A stretch of DNA of 64,000 nt from Ralstonia sp. NFACC01 (lineage in GTDB: Bacteria > Pseudomonadota > Gammaproteobacteria > Burkholderiales > Burkholderiaceae): NCBI RefSeq assembly GCF_900115545.1, contig NZ_FOWV01000001.1:496001-560000 (forward strand), in the 5' to 3' direction. Shown piece after piece: positions 63,025-64,000 of this stretch. The notes beneath the pieces were generated by a model, which saw only the letters and a program-made list of their open reading frames with translations, made no database searches and was not told the origin of the DNA. Both the position numbers and the translations under genes were made by a program. How positions within the stretch are numbered: position 1 is the stretch's first letter; each line of letters opens with the position of its first letter.

Positions 63025-63205
63025 CGGCGACGTGCTCGACGTGCTCTGCTACCGCGCATATGGCACGCTGGCCGGCACCGTGGAAGCCGTGCTCGATGCC
63101 AACCCGGGCCTCGCCGCACGCCGCCAGCCGTACGCCGCCGGCGTGGAGATATACCTGCCCGACCTCACGCCCCCACGTGACGAGCCCATCCAGCTCTGGA
63201 CGTAG
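62999..63205 (+). CDS. Tail protein X
   Basis: A 68-residue LysM-like protein (GDVLDVLCYRAYGTLAGTVE, then AVLDANPGLA and EIYLPDL) of the P2 gpX family. LysM-type folds bind peptidoglycan; in P2 X is needed for tail completion. ATG 62999 is preferred for its Shine-Dalgarno distance; ATG 63005 is possible. Confidence 0.92.
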   Translation: MAMTIRTSDGDVLDVLCYRAYGTLAGTVEAVLDANPGLAARRQPYAAGVEIYLPDLTPPRDEPIQLWT

Positions 63206-63208
63206 CCC

Positions 63209-64000
63209 ATGGAAGCCCAATTCGAAGTCCTGGCAGACGGCAAAGACATCACCGCGCTGCTGCGCGATCGCGTGCTGGAGATCCGCACCACCGACAAGCC
63301 CGGCATGGAATCCGACCGCTGCGAGATCCGCCTCGATGACCGCGACGGCAAGATCGCCTTCCCGCCCAAGGGCGCCAAGCTGCGCATCTCGTTCGGCTGG
63401 GCCGGCAAAGGCCTATCCACGCGCGGCACCTACGCCGTCGACGAGATCGAACTGAGCGGCCCGCCCGCCACCATCGTCATACGCGGCAAGCCAGCCGACA
63501 TGCGCGCCACGGCCAAGGCGCAGCGCAACGCCAGCTACACCGGCACCACGCTGACGGCCATCGTGGCAAGCGTGGCCGCGCGGCACGGGTGGAAGCCCGC
63601 CTGCACGATCGAGGCACAGGTGCAGCGCGCAGACCAGTTCGGCGAGAGCGATCTGCATTTCATCACCCGGCTTGCAAAGCAGTACGGCGGCACGGCAACG
63701 GTCAAGGGCGGGCGGCTGATCGTTGCCCCGCGCGGCGGCGGCAAATCCGCAGACGGCAAGCCGCTCGCGCCCATCGTGCTGCGGCCGGAAGACCTGATGC
63801 GCTACCGCCTGACGTTTCCGGATCGCAGCAGCGTCGGCGGCGTCAAAACCCGCGCGCACGATGCCAAGACCGGCCGCAAGATCGATCTGTACATCCCCAA
63901 CCCGGACGCGCCCAACGGCGGCCCCGCGCAGGCCACGCACACCGATCGACACGTGCACGCCAGCCCGCAGGCCGCCAAGGCCGCCGCCAAGGCCAAGCTG
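63209..64000 (+). CDS. Tail protein D (late control D family), partial
   Basis: 264 codons are visible and the frame is open at the window edge. The start is MEAQFEVLADGKDITALLRD; DDRDGKIAFPPKGAKLRISF and GWAGKGLSTRGTYAVDEIEL follow, with SDLHFITRLAKQYGGTATVK, all typical of P2 gpD. It forms the baseplate hub that carries the V spike. About 80-120 residues should be missing at the C-terminus. Confidence 0.92.
   Translation, partial: MEAQFEVLADGKDITALLRDRVLEIRTTDKPGMESDRCEIRLDDRDGKIAFPPKGAKLRISFGWAGKGLSTRGTYAVDEIELSGPPATIVIRGKPADMRATAKAQRNASYTGTTLTAIVASVAARHGWKPACTIEAQVQRADQFGESDLHFITRLAKQYGGTATVKGGRLIVAPRGGGKSADGKPLAPIVLRPEDLMRYRLTFPDRSSVGGVKTRAHDAKTGRKIDLYIPNPDAPNGGPAQATHTDRHVHASPQAAKAAAKAKL

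Overview
The window looks like the chromosome of a high-GC betaproteobacterium of the Burkholderiaceae. Ralstonia (or a close relative such as Cupriavidus) fits best. This rests on the gene order tRNA-Val, thrS, infC, rpmI, rplT, pheS, pheT, ihfA, merR-like, on a RelA with a degenerate hydrolase domain, and on a scoA-scoB-hydroxybutyrate dehydrogenase cluster. The species cannot be named from the sequence alone.

Chromosomal part (1-28822). From the left come an FAD-linked hydroxyacid-type dehydrogenase, DUF2069 and WrbA (minus strand), then a YihY/BrkB membrane protein. Next are a DUF962/Mpo1-like protein, an alpha/beta hydrolase and O-acetylhomoserine sulfhydrylase (minus), followed by a CBS-domain protein, an MFS-acyltransferase fusion, a periplasmic FKBP isomerase and chorismate synthase. 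Then come ETF-ubiquinone oxidoreductase (minus), an SDR, a PAS-LuxR regulator divergent from scoA-scoB-bdh (ketone-body/PHB metabolism), a hydrolase, a RidA protein, relA and tRNA-Val. The translation cluster thrS to pheT, with ihfA and a MerR-type regulator, closes this part at a strong bidirectional terminator.

Prophage (28823 to beyond 64000). Directly after that terminator lies the 3' part of a tRNA-Pro(GGG) gene without a proper 5' half, followed by an excisionase/integrase pair. I read this as the left attachment junction; the right junction and the intact tRNA should lie beyond the window. A leftward early operon of very small proteins (31019-31822) has a perfect 18-bp palindrome upstream. 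A palindrome with the same half-sites sits between the divergent repressor and Cro-like genes at 39.4 kb, so the pair behaves like lambda oL and oR. Between them, in the position of rexAB in lambda, is a cargo block. It holds an AAA+ ATPase with a subtilisin-like protease (ietAS type, a known anti-phage/toxin-antitoxin pair), a two-TM protein, a DUF4365 nuclease-like protein and an unknown gene.

The rightward early region (39421-43278) holds Cro-like, CII-like, small hypothetical, replication-initiator-like and possible late-regulator genes. A minus-strand zinc-ribbon membrane protein gene precedes the packaging region. The late genes are mosaic. The head module is lambda-like (small and large terminase, gpW-like, portal, ClpP-like protease, decoration protein D, capsid E, FII-like, Z-like). 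The tail is contractile and P2-like (V, W, J, I, fibre, fibre chaperone, sheath, tube, E/E', tape measure, U, X, D). Intrinsic terminators inside the late region suggest that late transcription depends on antitermination or on extra promoters. No lysis genes were found, and gene D runs off the right edge.
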